Below, piece after piece: positions 43,768 through 51,585 of a stretch of 64,000 bases of DNA. The notes beneath the pieces were generated by a model that was given only the letters and a program-made list of their open reading frames with translations, was not told the DNA's origin and did not search any database. The first letter of the stretch is position 1. The number at the start of each line of letters is the position of its first letter. Made by a program: the position numbers and the translations under genes. Source of the stretch: Hydrogenophaga sp. RAC07 (lineage in GTDB: Bacteria > Pseudomonadota > Gammaproteobacteria > Burkholderiales > Burkholderiaceae_C); the NCBI RefSeq assembly GCF_001713375.1, contig NZ_CP016449.1:1054001-1118000 (forward strand). The letters run 5' to 3'.

Positions 43768-45693
43768 TCAGCGACCGCGCAGGAAGAGCGCGTCCAGCTC
43801 TTTCATGCCGACCTGGCGCCAGGTGGGGCGGCCGTGGTTGCACTGGTCGGAGCGCTCGGTCACTTCCATCTGCCGCAGCAGTGCGTTCATCTCGTCGAGC
43901 GTGAGGCGCCGGTTGGCACGCACCGCGCCGTGGCAGGCCATGGTGGCCAGCAGCTCGTTGCGGGCGCGCTGCACCACGGTGCTCGCATCGTGTTGACCCA
44001 GCTCGGCGAGCACGCTGCGTGCGAGTTCCACCGGATCGCCTTGGGCCAGTGTGGTGGGCACCGCGCGCACGGCCAGCGTCTTGGGCGACAGTGCCGTGAT
44101 CTCCAGTCCCAGGGTCCCGAGGACTTCCGTGCAATCCTCGACCGTGGCCACCTCGTCGGGTGTGGCAGAAAACGTGGCCGGGATCAACAGCGGCTGGCTG
44201 GCCACCTGCTGGTCGTCGAGCTGCTGCTTGAGGCGCTCGTAAACGATGCGCTCGTGGGCGGCGTGCATGTCGACCACCACCAGGCCTTGTGTGTTCTCGG
44301 CCAGGATGTAGACGCCTTGCAGCTGCGCGATGGCGCGGCCCAGCGGCCAGTCGCCGGAGGGCATGGGTGGAGGAGGGGTGAGGGATTGGACAGGCTCAGG
44401 CCGAACGGGGAGTGTGTCGCCTGTGGCGACGGTCTGCGGTTCGGAGGAGCCCGTCTCCGTTCGGGCCGAGCTGGTCGTTGCCCCTCCAGACCCGTACGCC
44501 CACAAGGCCCCCACATCACTCACCCGGTGCCCCACCTCGGGCTCCCGCGGCGCGAACGAAAACGGCGTCTGCCGTGCCGGCGGTGTCCAGGCCGGTGCAG
44601 GTTCCACGTTCGCTGCCTCGGGCGTCGCAGCCGAGCGCGGCACCGCCAGCGCCGCTTCCACGGCGTGCCGCACACCCTGGTGCACCTCACGGCCATCGCG
44701 AAAACGAACCTCGATCTTGGTCGGGTGCACGTTCACGTCCACCCGCGCCGGGTCGATGGAAACAAAGATCGCATACACCGGCTGCCGGTGGCCGTGCAGC
44801 ACGTCTTCGTACGCGCTGCGCGCGGCATGGGTGATGGTCTTGTCGCGCACGTAGCGGCCGTTCACATAGGCGAATTGCCAGTCGGCGCGCGAGCGCGCCG
44901 CGTCGGGCACGCCCGCAAAGCCCCACACGCGCAGGCGCCCAGCCCCCTCGTCATCGGGCGCCTCCAGCGGCCAGTTCAGCGCCACCGCCTGCTGCACGAA
45001 GTCTTCACCCAGCACATCGGCCAGGCGCTGGCGCAGCGCGTCCATGCCGCCACCGGCCACGGCGCGCCACTGCGCCACCAGCTTGCCTTCGTGCCAGATC
45101 GCAAAGCCCACCTCGGGCCGTGCGAGCGCGTGGCGGCGCACCGCCTCGATGCAGTGCGCCAGTTCGGTGGCATCGGTCTTCAGGAATTTGCGCCGCGCCG
45201 GTGTGGCGAAGAAGAGTTCACGCACCTCGACCGTGGTGCCGGGCGCGCGTGCCGTGGGTTGCAGCTCGCCGCTGCGGCCGTCGAGCAGCCAGCCGTGGGG
45301 TTCGTCGGCCGTGTCCACGCGCGTGAGCAGCGAGACCTCGGCGATCGAGCAGATGGCGGCCAGCGCCTCGCCCCGGAAACCCATGGTGCCCACCTCCTCC
45401 AGATCGGCCAGGCTGGCGATCTTGCTGGTGGCGTGGCGCTTGAGCGCATTGGGCAGTTCGCTGCGCAGGATGCCGCAGCCGTTGTCTTCCACGCTGATGA
45501 GCCGCACGCCGCCGGCCTGCAGGCGCAGCGTGATCTGCGTGGCACCCGCATCCAGCGCGTTGTCCACCAGCTCCCGCACCACCGAAGCCGGCCGTTCGAC
45601 CACCTCGCCAGCGGCGATCTGGCTGATCAGTTCATCGGGGAGTTCGCGGATGGGCCGGCGGGGCGGCTGGAAGGTGCTGGGTGGGGTTGTCAC
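43768..45693 (-). CDS. mutL: DNA mismatch repair protein MutL
   Basis: This 641-residue protein has the GHKL ATPase motifs: ELVDNALDAGA with catalytic Glu41, DNGCGI, and GFRGEAL near residue 106. A C-terminal dimerisation domain ends with ACHGAVRANR and HGRPTW. It couples MutS recognition to strand repair. A GTG at 45693 is taken as start because a TACAAT lies 6 nt upstream; a TTG two codons earlier is possible. No ribosome site is visible. Confidence 0.96.
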   Translation of the reverse strand: MTTPPSTFQPPRRPIRELPDELISQIAAGEVVERPASVVRELVDNALDAGATQITLRLQAGGVRLISVEDNGCGILRSELPNALKRHATSKIASLADLEEVGTMGFRGEALAAICSIAEVSLLTRVDTADEPHGWLLDGRSGELQPTARAPGTTVEVRELFFATPARRKFLKTDATELAHCIEAVRRHALARPEVGFAIWHEGKLVAQWRAVAGGGMDALRQRLADVLGEDFVQQAVALNWPLEAPDDEGAGRLRVWGFAGVPDAARSRADWQFAYVNGRYVRDKTITHAARSAYEDVLHGHRQPVYAIFVSIDPARVDVNVHPTKIEVRFRDGREVHQGVRHAVEAALAVPRSAATPEAANVEPAPAWTPPARQTPFSFAPREPEVGHRVSDVGALWAYGSGGATTSSARTETGSSEPQTVATGDTLPVRPEPVQSLTPPPPMPSGDWPLGRAIAQLQGVYILAENTQGLVVVDMHAAHERIVYERLKQQLDDQQVASQPLLIPATFSATPDEVATVEDCTEVLGTLGLEITALSPKTLAVRAVPTTLAQGDPVELARSVLAELGQHDASTVVQRARNELLATMACHGAVRANRRLTLDEMNALLRQMEVTERSDQCNHGRPTWRQVGMKELDALFLRGR

Positions 45694-45699
45694 GGGCAA

Positions 45700-45720
45700 A
45701 TTGTAGGGCGCAGGGATAAT
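45700..45720. promoter_or_regulatory. Back-to-back -10 elements of mutL and dedA
   Basis: TACAAT on the minus strand (45705-45700) is 6 nt before the mutL GTG. GATAAT on the plus strand (45715-45720) is 8 nt before the dedA ATG. The two starts are only 35 nt apart, so both promoters must overlap. Confidence 0.5.
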
Positions 45721-45728
45721 CGGCCGCT

Positions 45729-46382
45729 ATGGAAATCCTCGCCTTTCTCATCGACTTCATCCTCAACGTCGACCAGCACCTGCAGGCCTTCGTGCAGAAC
45801 TACGGCGCCTGGGTCTACGCCCTGCTGTTCCTGATCATCTTCACCGAGACCGGCGTGGTGGTCATGCCGTTTCTGCCGGGCGACTCCTTGTTGTTCGTGG
45901 TGGGCACCTTGTGTGGCGCAGGGCTGATGAGCCTGCCGCTGGCCATGGGGCTGCTGGTGGCCGCGGCGATCCTGGGTGACCAGACCAACTACTCGATTGG
46001 CCGCTATTTCGGGCCGAAGGTATTTCAGTGGGAGAACTCCAGACTTTTCAACCGCAACGCCTTCAACCAGGCGCACGCGTTCTACGAAAAATACGGCGGC
46101 ATCACCATCATCCTGGCGCGCTTCATGCCCTTTGTCCGCACTTTTGCGCCGTTTGTGGCGGGTGTGGCCGAGATGACGCGCACGAAGTTCACGGCCTACA
46201 ACGTGGTGGGCGCGTTGATCTGGGTGGTGGGGCTGGTGGGCGCGGGTTATCTCTTCGGCAACCTGCCGTGGGTGCAGACCAACCTGAGCAAGATCATCTG
46301 GGCCATGATTTTCATTCCCGGGCTCATTGCGATCTTCGGGGCCTGGCGGGCCCGGCAGCAGTCTTTGCGGGACGCAGGCTGA
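45729..46382 (+). CDS. DedA family inner-membrane protein
   Basis: This 217-residue DedA/SNARE-associated protein has the marker FLPGDSLLFVVGTLCG, the GxxxGDxxxYxxGR-like GDQTNYSIGRYFG, and FARFMPFVRTFAPFVAGV (read as ILARFMPFVRTFAPF). It has about five membrane segments. DedA proteins act as lipid scramblases or flippases that support envelope function. The start is leaderless-like. Confidence 0.94.
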   Translation: MEILAFLIDFILNVDQHLQAFVQNYGAWVYALLFLIIFTETGVVVMPFLPGDSLLFVVGTLCGAGLMSLPLAMGLLVAAAILGDQTNYSIGRYFGPKVFQWENSRLFNRNAFNQAHAFYEKYGGITIILARFMPFVRTFAPFVAGVAEMTRTKFTAYNVVGALIWVVGLVGAGYLFGNLPWVQTNLSKIIWAMIFIPGLIAIFGAWRARQQSLRDAG

Positions 46383-46414
46383 GCTTTTGTTTTGTTGTGT
46401 GCCTGGACCTCGCG

Positions 46415-46514
46415 GGCTCGTGAGCGCACGGCGCCCTGCTCCGCGAATGTCCCCCGGGGCCTTCGGCCCCTCCTCCTTTACTTCGCTGCGCAGAGCGCCG
46501 TGCGCTCACGAGCC
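46415..46514. repeat. Long inverted repeat (20-bp perfect, 33-bp imperfect arms)
   Basis: The 20-nt arm at 46415-46434 has an exact reverse complement at 46495-46514. The match extends inward to 33 bp with three mismatches. The 34-nt centre contains GGGGCCTTCGGCCCC, a hairpin of its own. It lies in a 269-nt spacer after dedA with no coding potential. It could be a strong cruciform/terminator or a small mobile relic. Confidence 0.8.
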
Positions 46515-46600
46515 TGAGGTGAACGTGGAGCCTTGCTCATGGCTGCCGATGACCGGACCAGCCGGAGAAAAAGCCCCCGACCACCGGCGCAACAGCAATT

Positions 46601-46618
46601 GATCAGTAGGCTTATCAT
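46601..46618 (+). promoter_or_regulatory. Operator-like TGATCAG-N4-CTTATCA upstream of the oxygenase
   Basis: The 7-bp arms match in six positions. It lies 33 nt before the oxygenase ATG, in the only AT-rich stretch of the spacer. Likely a regulator or promoter site; the regulator gene is not visible. Confidence 0.35.
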
Positions 46619-46651
46619 TTATCTCCACACACAGACGACGCGTGAGGAGAC

Positions 46652-47986
46652 ATGAACGCACCGCAAGCCCTCGTGCGCTGGCACGACCGCGGCACCAGCC
46701 GCATCCCCTTCTGGGCCTACACCGACCCCGACCTCTACCAGCGTGAGCTCGAGCGCCTGTTCTACGGGCCACATTGGTCCTACGTGGGTCTGGCCATCGA
46801 AATCCCCAACACCGGCGACTACAAGCTCAGCTGGCTCGGTGAGCGCCAGGTCATCATGGTGCGCGACCGCGTGGCACCCAAAGAGCGCGCCACCGACCCC
46901 GGCATCCGCGTGGTGGAGAACCGCTGCGCGCACCGCGGCGTGCGTTTTTGCCAGCCGCCCATGGACGGCCAGACCGGCAACGCGCGCAGCTTTGTGTGCC
47001 CTTACCACCAGTGGACCTACAAGCTCAACGGCGACCTCGCCGGCCTGCCGTTCAAGGACGGCGTGAAGGACGGCGAATGTGTCAACGGCGGCATGCCCGA
47101 AGACTTCGACCTGAGCCAGAACGGCCTGACCAAACTGCGCGTGGCTGTGCTGCACGGTCTGGTGTTCGCCACCTTCAGCATGGATGCCGAACCCTTCGAG
47201 CAGTACATCGGCCCCCATGTGATGCCCTGGCTGGACCGCATCTTCAAGGGCCGCGAACTCAAGCTGCTGGGCTACAACCGCCAGCGCATTCCAGGCAACT
47301 GGAAACTGATGATGGAGAACATCAAGGACCCGTACCACCCGGGCCTGCTGCACACCTGGTTTGTCACCTTCGGCCTGTGGCGCGCCGACCAGAAAAGCCG
47401 CATGGTGATGGACGAACACGGCCGGCATGCGGTGATGATCTCCAGACGCAACGACGGCGGCGCCAACAAAAGCGTGACCGAAGGCGTGACCAGCTTCAAG
47501 GCCGACATGGCCTTGCACGACACGCGCCTGCTCGACGTGGTGCCCGAAGTCTGGTGGACGGTGGACGACCCCTCGAACCCCGGGACCACCATCACGCCCA
47601 CGGTGACCATGATCACGCTGTTCCCCAGCCTCATCGTCCAGCAGCAGGTCAATTCACTGAGCACGCGCCACATCGTGCCGCGCGGGGCGGGCGAGTTCGA
47701 CTTTGTGTGGACGCACTTCGGCTTTGCCGACGACACCGAGGACATGACGCAGCGCCGCCTGCGCCAGGCCAACCTGTTCGGCCCGGCCGGCTTTGTGAGC
47801 GCCGACGACGGCGAAGTGATCGAGTTCAGCCAGGACGGATTCAAACAGTGGGGCGAGGGCGGCACCACGCTGGTGGAGCTGGGCGGCCGGGGCGACGACG
47901 TGGGCCAGCCACCCACCGAACACATGGTCACCGAAACGCTGATCCGGTCGATGTACGCCTACTGGCGCAAGGCCATGGGGGAATGA
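46652..47986 (+). CDS. Rieske aromatic-ring-hydroxylating oxygenase, alpha subunit
   Basis: This 444-residue protein has a Rieske [2Fe-2S] centre with Cys92-His94 (CAH) and Cys116-His119 (CPYH). The mononuclear iron site is the D-x2-H-x4-H motif at Asp226, His229 and His234 (DPYHPGLLH). It hydroxylates an aromatic or related ring. It resembles the anthranilate/salicylate-type oxygenases with small beta subunits, but the substrate is not fixed by sequence. GAGGAGAC precedes the ATG. The beta-subunit gene follows after 1 nt. Confidence 0.9.
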   Translation: MNAPQALVRWHDRGTSRIPFWAYTDPDLYQRELERLFYGPHWSYVGLAIEIPNTGDYKLSWLGERQVIMVRDRVAPKERATDPGIRVVENRCAHRGVRFCQPPMDGQTGNARSFVCPYHQWTYKLNGDLAGLPFKDGVKDGECVNGGMPEDFDLSQNGLTKLRVAVLHGLVFATFSMDAEPFEQYIGPHVMPWLDRIFKGRELKLLGYNRQRIPGNWKLMMENIKDPYHPGLLHTWFVTFGLWRADQKSRMVMDEHGRHAVMISRRNDGGANKSVTEGVTSFKADMALHDTRLLDVVPEVWWTVDDPSNPGTTITPTVTMITLFPSLIVQQQVNSLSTRHIVPRGAGEFDFVWTHFGFADDTEDMTQRRLRQANLFGPAGFVSADDGEVIEFSQDGFKQWGEGGTTLVELGGRGDDVGQPPTEHMVTETLIRSMYAYWRKAMGE

Positions 47987-47987
47987 C

Positions 47988-48494
47988 ATGCAAATGATCG
48001 ACCAGGACCTGCACAGCCTGCTGCTGCACCACGCAGTGGACCGCTTCAACGCCGCCTACGCGGCCACGCTGGACGACCGCCGCTTCAACGAATGGCCCGA
48101 GTGCTTCGTGGAAGACGCCCGCTACAAGGTGCAGGCCCGTGAAAACTTCGACCGCGGCCTGCCGCTGGCGTTGCTCGCGTTGGAAAGCCAGGGCATGCTG
48201 CGCGACCGCATCTACGGCACCAGCCAGACCATTTACCACGGGCCGTACTACACCCGCCACGTGGTGAGTCCGGCACGCATCACGCACGCAGGGGAGGGCA
48301 CGGCCGACGACCCGATCCGGGCCGAAGCGAACTACGCGGTGTTTCGCACCAAGCCGGGCAGCGTGAGCGAGGTTTACCAGGTGGGCCGCTACATCGACGC
48401 GTTCGTGAACACCGACAACGGCCTCAAGCTGCAGAGCCGCACCTGTGTGTACGACAGCGAGATGGTGCTGAACTCGCTGATCTATCCGGTCTAG
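47988..48494 (+). CDS. Rieske aromatic-ring-hydroxylating oxygenase, beta subunit
   Basis: This 168-residue NTF2-like small subunit includes LDDRRFNEWPECFVEDARYKVQ, GMLRDRIYG and a C-terminal VYDSEMVLNSLIYPV, as in AndAd/NagH-type beta subunits. It stabilises the alpha trimer. No ferredoxin, reductase, ring-cleavage enzyme or regulator follows. Its last 4 nt overlap the convergent amiC gene. Confidence 0.88.
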   Translation: MQMIDQDLHSLLLHHAVDRFNAAYAATLDDRRFNEWPECFVEDARYKVQARENFDRGLPLALLALESQGMLRDRIYGTSQTIYHGPYYTRHVVSPARITHAGEGTADDPIRAEANYAVFRTKPGSVSEVYQVGRYIDAFVNTDNGLKLQSRTCVYDSEMVLNSLIYPV

Positions 48495-49933
48495 ATCTGG
48501 CGGTTGCGCGCCAGCGGCGGGTTCTTGCTGAAGTAGGCCACGATGCCGCGCAGCAGGGCGTCGGCCAGGTCGTCCTGGTACTTCGGATCGTTGAGGCGGG
48601 CTTCTTCGTCGGGATTGCTGATGAAGGCGGTTTCCACCAGCACGCTGGGGATGTCGGGCGCACGCAGCACCGCGAAGTTGGCTTGTTCCACGCGCGGTTT
48701 GTGCAGCTTGCCGACCCGCTTCACATGGCCGAGCATGGCGCTGCCGAGCTTGAGGCTGTCGTTGATCTGCGCGGTGGTGCTCATGTCGAGCAGGGCGCGC
48801 TGCACCGTGGCGTCCTTGGCCTTCACGTTGAGGCCGCCCACCTGGTCGGCGGCGTTCTCCTTGTTGGCCATCCAGCGCGCTGCTGCGCTGCTGGCGCCCT
48901 TGGTGCTGAGTGCGTAGACGCTCGCGCCCTGGGGACGCGGCGTGTAGAACGCGTCGGCGTGCAGGCTGATGAACAGGTCGGCCTGCACGCGTTGTGCCTT
49001 TTGCACCCGCACCTGCAGCGGCACGAAGAAGTCTTTGTCGCGCGTCATGTAGGCGCGCATGGGGTTGCCGTTGACGCGGGTGTCGTTGATGCGGTCGCGC
49101 AGCTTCTGCGCGATCTGCAGCACCACTTTTTTCTCATGCGTTCCATTGGGGCCGATGGCGCCGGGGTCTTCGCCACCGTGGCCCGGGTCCAGCGCCACCA
49201 CGATCAGGCGCTCGGTCTTGCCGGGTTTCCCGGGGGGCTGCTTGGCCGGGCTGCCGGAGGTGGCGCCGCCAGCCACCGCCGTGCCCGTGTCGCCCATCGG
49301 GGCGCTTGGTTTGGCACCGGGCCTGGCGCGCTGCGCGATCAAGGCGCCCAGGGGATCGTCCGCCGGGTTGGCCGCCGTCACACGGTCGTTCGCACCCGGT
49401 CCACCAGCAACCTGACCCATCTCCAGCCCCAGCAGGCGCGCGGCGCGCTCGCTGGCCGCGTCCAGGTCTTTCATGCGTTGGGCGATCAACTGTTCCAGCG
49501 GATCGGGCGCGTTCACCGGGTACAGGTCGAGCACCAAGCGGTGCTGGTACGCGGCCACCGGCTCCAGATTGAACACCTGCGGTTTGATGGCCTGCTTGAG
49601 GTCGATCACCAGCCGCACCACGTTGGGGGCGTTCTGCGCCACGCGGATGCTGCCGATGTTCGGATCGTCCGACTTCAGCTTGCCCACCAGTTCACGCAAG
49701 CCGGGCAGCAGGTCGATGCCTTCGATGTCCACCACCATGCGCGGCGGCTCGGTCACAAAGAATTTCTGTGCCTTGAGTTCACCGTCGGACTCGATGGTCA
49801 CGCGGGTGTAGTCCTCGGCCGGCCAGATGCGCACCGCCAGCACGCTGGCACCGCGCGCGATGTGTTGCACGCCCAGCAGCAGCACCAGCGTGCCGGTGCG
49901 CAGCAGCGTGCGGCGGCTCACAGGTCCCGTCAC
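48491..49933 (-). CDS. amiC: N-acetylmuramoyl-L-alanine amidase (AmiC-like)
   Basis: This 480-residue protein starts with a twin-arginine-like signal (VSRRTLLRTGTLVLLLG). An N-terminal AMIN domain follows (about 30-150), then a proline/glycine-rich linker and an Amidase_3 domain. The zinc and catalytic motifs are DPGHGGEDPGA, SLHADAF and LVETAFISN. It splits septal peptidoglycan during cell separation. The GTG at 49933 overlaps the tsaE stop by 4 nt. Confidence 0.94.
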   Translation of the reverse strand: MTGPVSRRTLLRTGTLVLLLGVQHIARGASVLAVRIWPAEDYTRVTIESDGELKAQKFFVTEPPRMVVDIEGIDLLPGLRELVGKLKSDDPNIGSIRVAQNAPNVVRLVIDLKQAIKPQVFNLEPVAAYQHRLVLDLYPVNAPDPLEQLIAQRMKDLDAASERAARLLGLEMGQVAGGPGANDRVTAANPADDPLGALIAQRARPGAKPSAPMGDTGTAVAGGATSGSPAKQPPGKPGKTERLIVVALDPGHGGEDPGAIGPNGTHEKKVVLQIAQKLRDRINDTRVNGNPMRAYMTRDKDFFVPLQVRVQKAQRVQADLFISLHADAFYTPRPQGASVYALSTKGASSAAARWMANKENAADQVGGLNVKAKDATVQRALLDMSTTAQINDSLKLGSAMLGHVKRVGKLHKPRVEQANFAVLRAPDIPSVLVETAFISNPDEEARLNDPKYQDDLADALLRGIVAYFSKNPPLARNRQI

Positions 49934-50499
49934 GCGAGTGCCTCCAGCAGCCGCAGGCCGGTGGGGGTGAGGGCGGTGGCGCGCACGGTGCGCGCGCTGT
50001 CGTGTTCCGGGTCGGTGTGGGGGTTCATGTCGTCGGGTTGGATGTCGATCTGCAGATCGACCGCCGGCAGAAACGCGCCAGCGCGCTCGGGCCACTCCAC
50101 CAGCTTGAGACCCGGGCTGGCAAAAAGTTCGCGAAAGCCCGCGTCTTCCCATTCGCGTGGGTCGTTGAAACGGTAGAAGTCGAAGTGCCACACCGACAGC
50201 GGCTCGCCCGCGGGCATCACCGGGCAGTCCATCGCGCTGTGCGGCTCCACCACCGCGTAGGTGGGGCTCTTGATGCGACCGCGCACACCGAGTGCGCGCA
50301 GCAGGTGGCGCACCAGCGTGGTCTTGCCGGCGCCCAGATCGCCCTGCAGCGTGATCGTGGCGTGGGCGATGGCGGGCGACAGGGCCAGGCGTTGTGCAAA
50401 GGCCTGGGTGTCTTCTTCGGTGGCCCACCGGCCTTGCCAGGGTTGCAGCGCGGACGCCGGCGCCGCAGGAGCCGAGGGGGTTCCTACAATGCCCTTCAC
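49930..50499 (-). CDS. tsaE: tRNA threonylcarbamoyladenosine biosynthesis ATPase TsaE
   Basis: This roughly 189-residue P-loop ATPase has GDLGAGKTTLVRHLL, SPTYAVVEPH and WHFDFYRFNDPREWEDAG. It supports TsaB/TsaD in making t6A37 in tRNA. The GTG at 50499 is the best start in frame, and abuts the queG ATG at 50500. A later start is possible, as no ATG exists near the family N-terminus. It is translationally coupled to amiC. Confidence 0.9.
   Translation of the reverse strand: MKGIVGTPSAPAAPASALQPWQGRWATEEDTQAFAQRLALSPAIAHATITLQGDLGAGKTTLVRHLLRALGVRGRIKSPTYAVVEPHSAMDCPVMPAGEPLSVWHFDFYRFNDPREWEDAGFRELFASPGLKLVEWPERAGAFLPAVDLQIDIQPDDMNPHTDPEHDSARTVRATALTPTGLRLLEALA
50485..50490 (+). promoter_or_regulatory. 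-10-like TACAAT, 9 nt before queG
   Basis: TACAAT is followed by nine bases and then the queG ATG with no ribosome site. It lies inside the first codons of the divergent tsaE gene, so the queG promoter is embedded in tsaE coding sequence. Confidence 0.45.
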
Positions 50500-51585
50500 A
50501 TGAATGTCGCTTTGGATGCCGCTCAACTCGTCTCGCAGATTCAGGCCTGGGGCCAGGAGCTTGCATTTTCCCAAATCGGCGTGGCCGGTGTGGATTTGTC
50601 GGCTGCCGAGCCCGGTTTGATGGCCTGGTTGTCGGCTGGATGTCACGGTGACATGGGCTACATGGCCGCGCACGGCCTCAAACGCGCCCGCCCGGCCGAG
50701 CTGGTGCCCGGTACCTTGAGCGTGATCACCGCGCGCATGGACTATTTGCCGCGGGCCACGACCGAGGGCTGGCAAGCCATCGAACTGGAACGGCTGGACC
50801 GGCCGCAAGAGGCCGTGGTCTCGGTGTATGCGCGCGGCAGGGACTACCACAAGGTGCTGCGCAACCGGCTGCAGGCCTTGGCCGATCGCATCGCGGCACA
50901 CATCGGTCCCTTCGGGTACCGCGTGTTCACCGACTCGGCCCCGGTGCTCGAGGTGGAGCTCGCGTCGCGCAGCGGCATCGGTTGGCGTGGCAAACACACA
51001 CTGGCGCTGCACCGCGAGGCGGGCTCGATGTTTTTTCTGGGCGAGATATTCGTGGACCTGGCGTTGCCGCACACCGAGGCCGTCAGCGAACACTGCGGCA
51101 GTTGCAGCGCATGCATCGACGTGTGTCCCACGCAGGCCATCACGGGCCCACAGCACGTGGACGCGCGGCGATGCATCAGCTACCTCACCATCGAACACGC
51201 CGGGCCGATTCCGCTGGAACTGCGCCCGCTCATGGGCAACCGCATCTACGGCTGCGACGACTGCCAGCTCGTGTGTCCGTGGAACAAGTTCGCGCAGCGC
51301 TCGGTCTTGCCCGACTTCGACGAACGCGCGGGGCTGTCGGGATCAACGCTGATCGAACTGTTCGCCTGGAGCGAAGCGGAGTTCTTGCGGCGCACCGAAG
51401 GCAGTGCGATCCGGCGCATAGGCCATGAGCGCTGGTTGCGCAACATCGCCGTGGCCATGGGCAATGCGCTGCGGGTGCGGTCCGATCCCGTCTTGGAAGT
51501 TGCCTTGCAAGGGCGTGCCGACCACCCGAGCCCGATCGTTCGCGAGCATGTGGCCTGGGCCCTGGCGCAGTCTCAACCCGCGTAA
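50500..51585 (+). CDS. queG: Epoxyqueuosine reductase
   Basis: This 361-residue cobalamin-dependent enzyme has two [4Fe-4S] cluster motifs, CGSCSACIDVCP and CDDCQLVCPW. The N-terminal cobalamin domain includes HGDMGYMA and ARMDYLP. It reduces epoxyqueuosine to queuosine in tRNA. The ATG at 50500 was chosen from the family N-terminus; a longer frame runs antisense through tsaE. It overlaps the convergent acyl-CoA synthetase gene by 13 nt. Confidence 0.95.
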   Translation: MNVALDAAQLVSQIQAWGQELAFSQIGVAGVDLSAAEPGLMAWLSAGCHGDMGYMAAHGLKRARPAELVPGTLSVITARMDYLPRATTEGWQAIELERLDRPQEAVVSVYARGRDYHKVLRNRLQALADRIAAHIGPFGYRVFTDSAPVLEVELASRSGIGWRGKHTLALHREAGSMFFLGEIFVDLALPHTEAVSEHCGSCSACIDVCPTQAITGPQHVDARRCISYLTIEHAGPIPLELRPLMGNRIYGCDDCQLVCPWNKFAQRSVLPDFDERAGLSGSTLIELFAWSEAEFLRRTEGSAIRRIGHERWLRNIAVAMGNALRVRSDPVLEVALQGRADHPSPIVREHVAWALAQSQPA

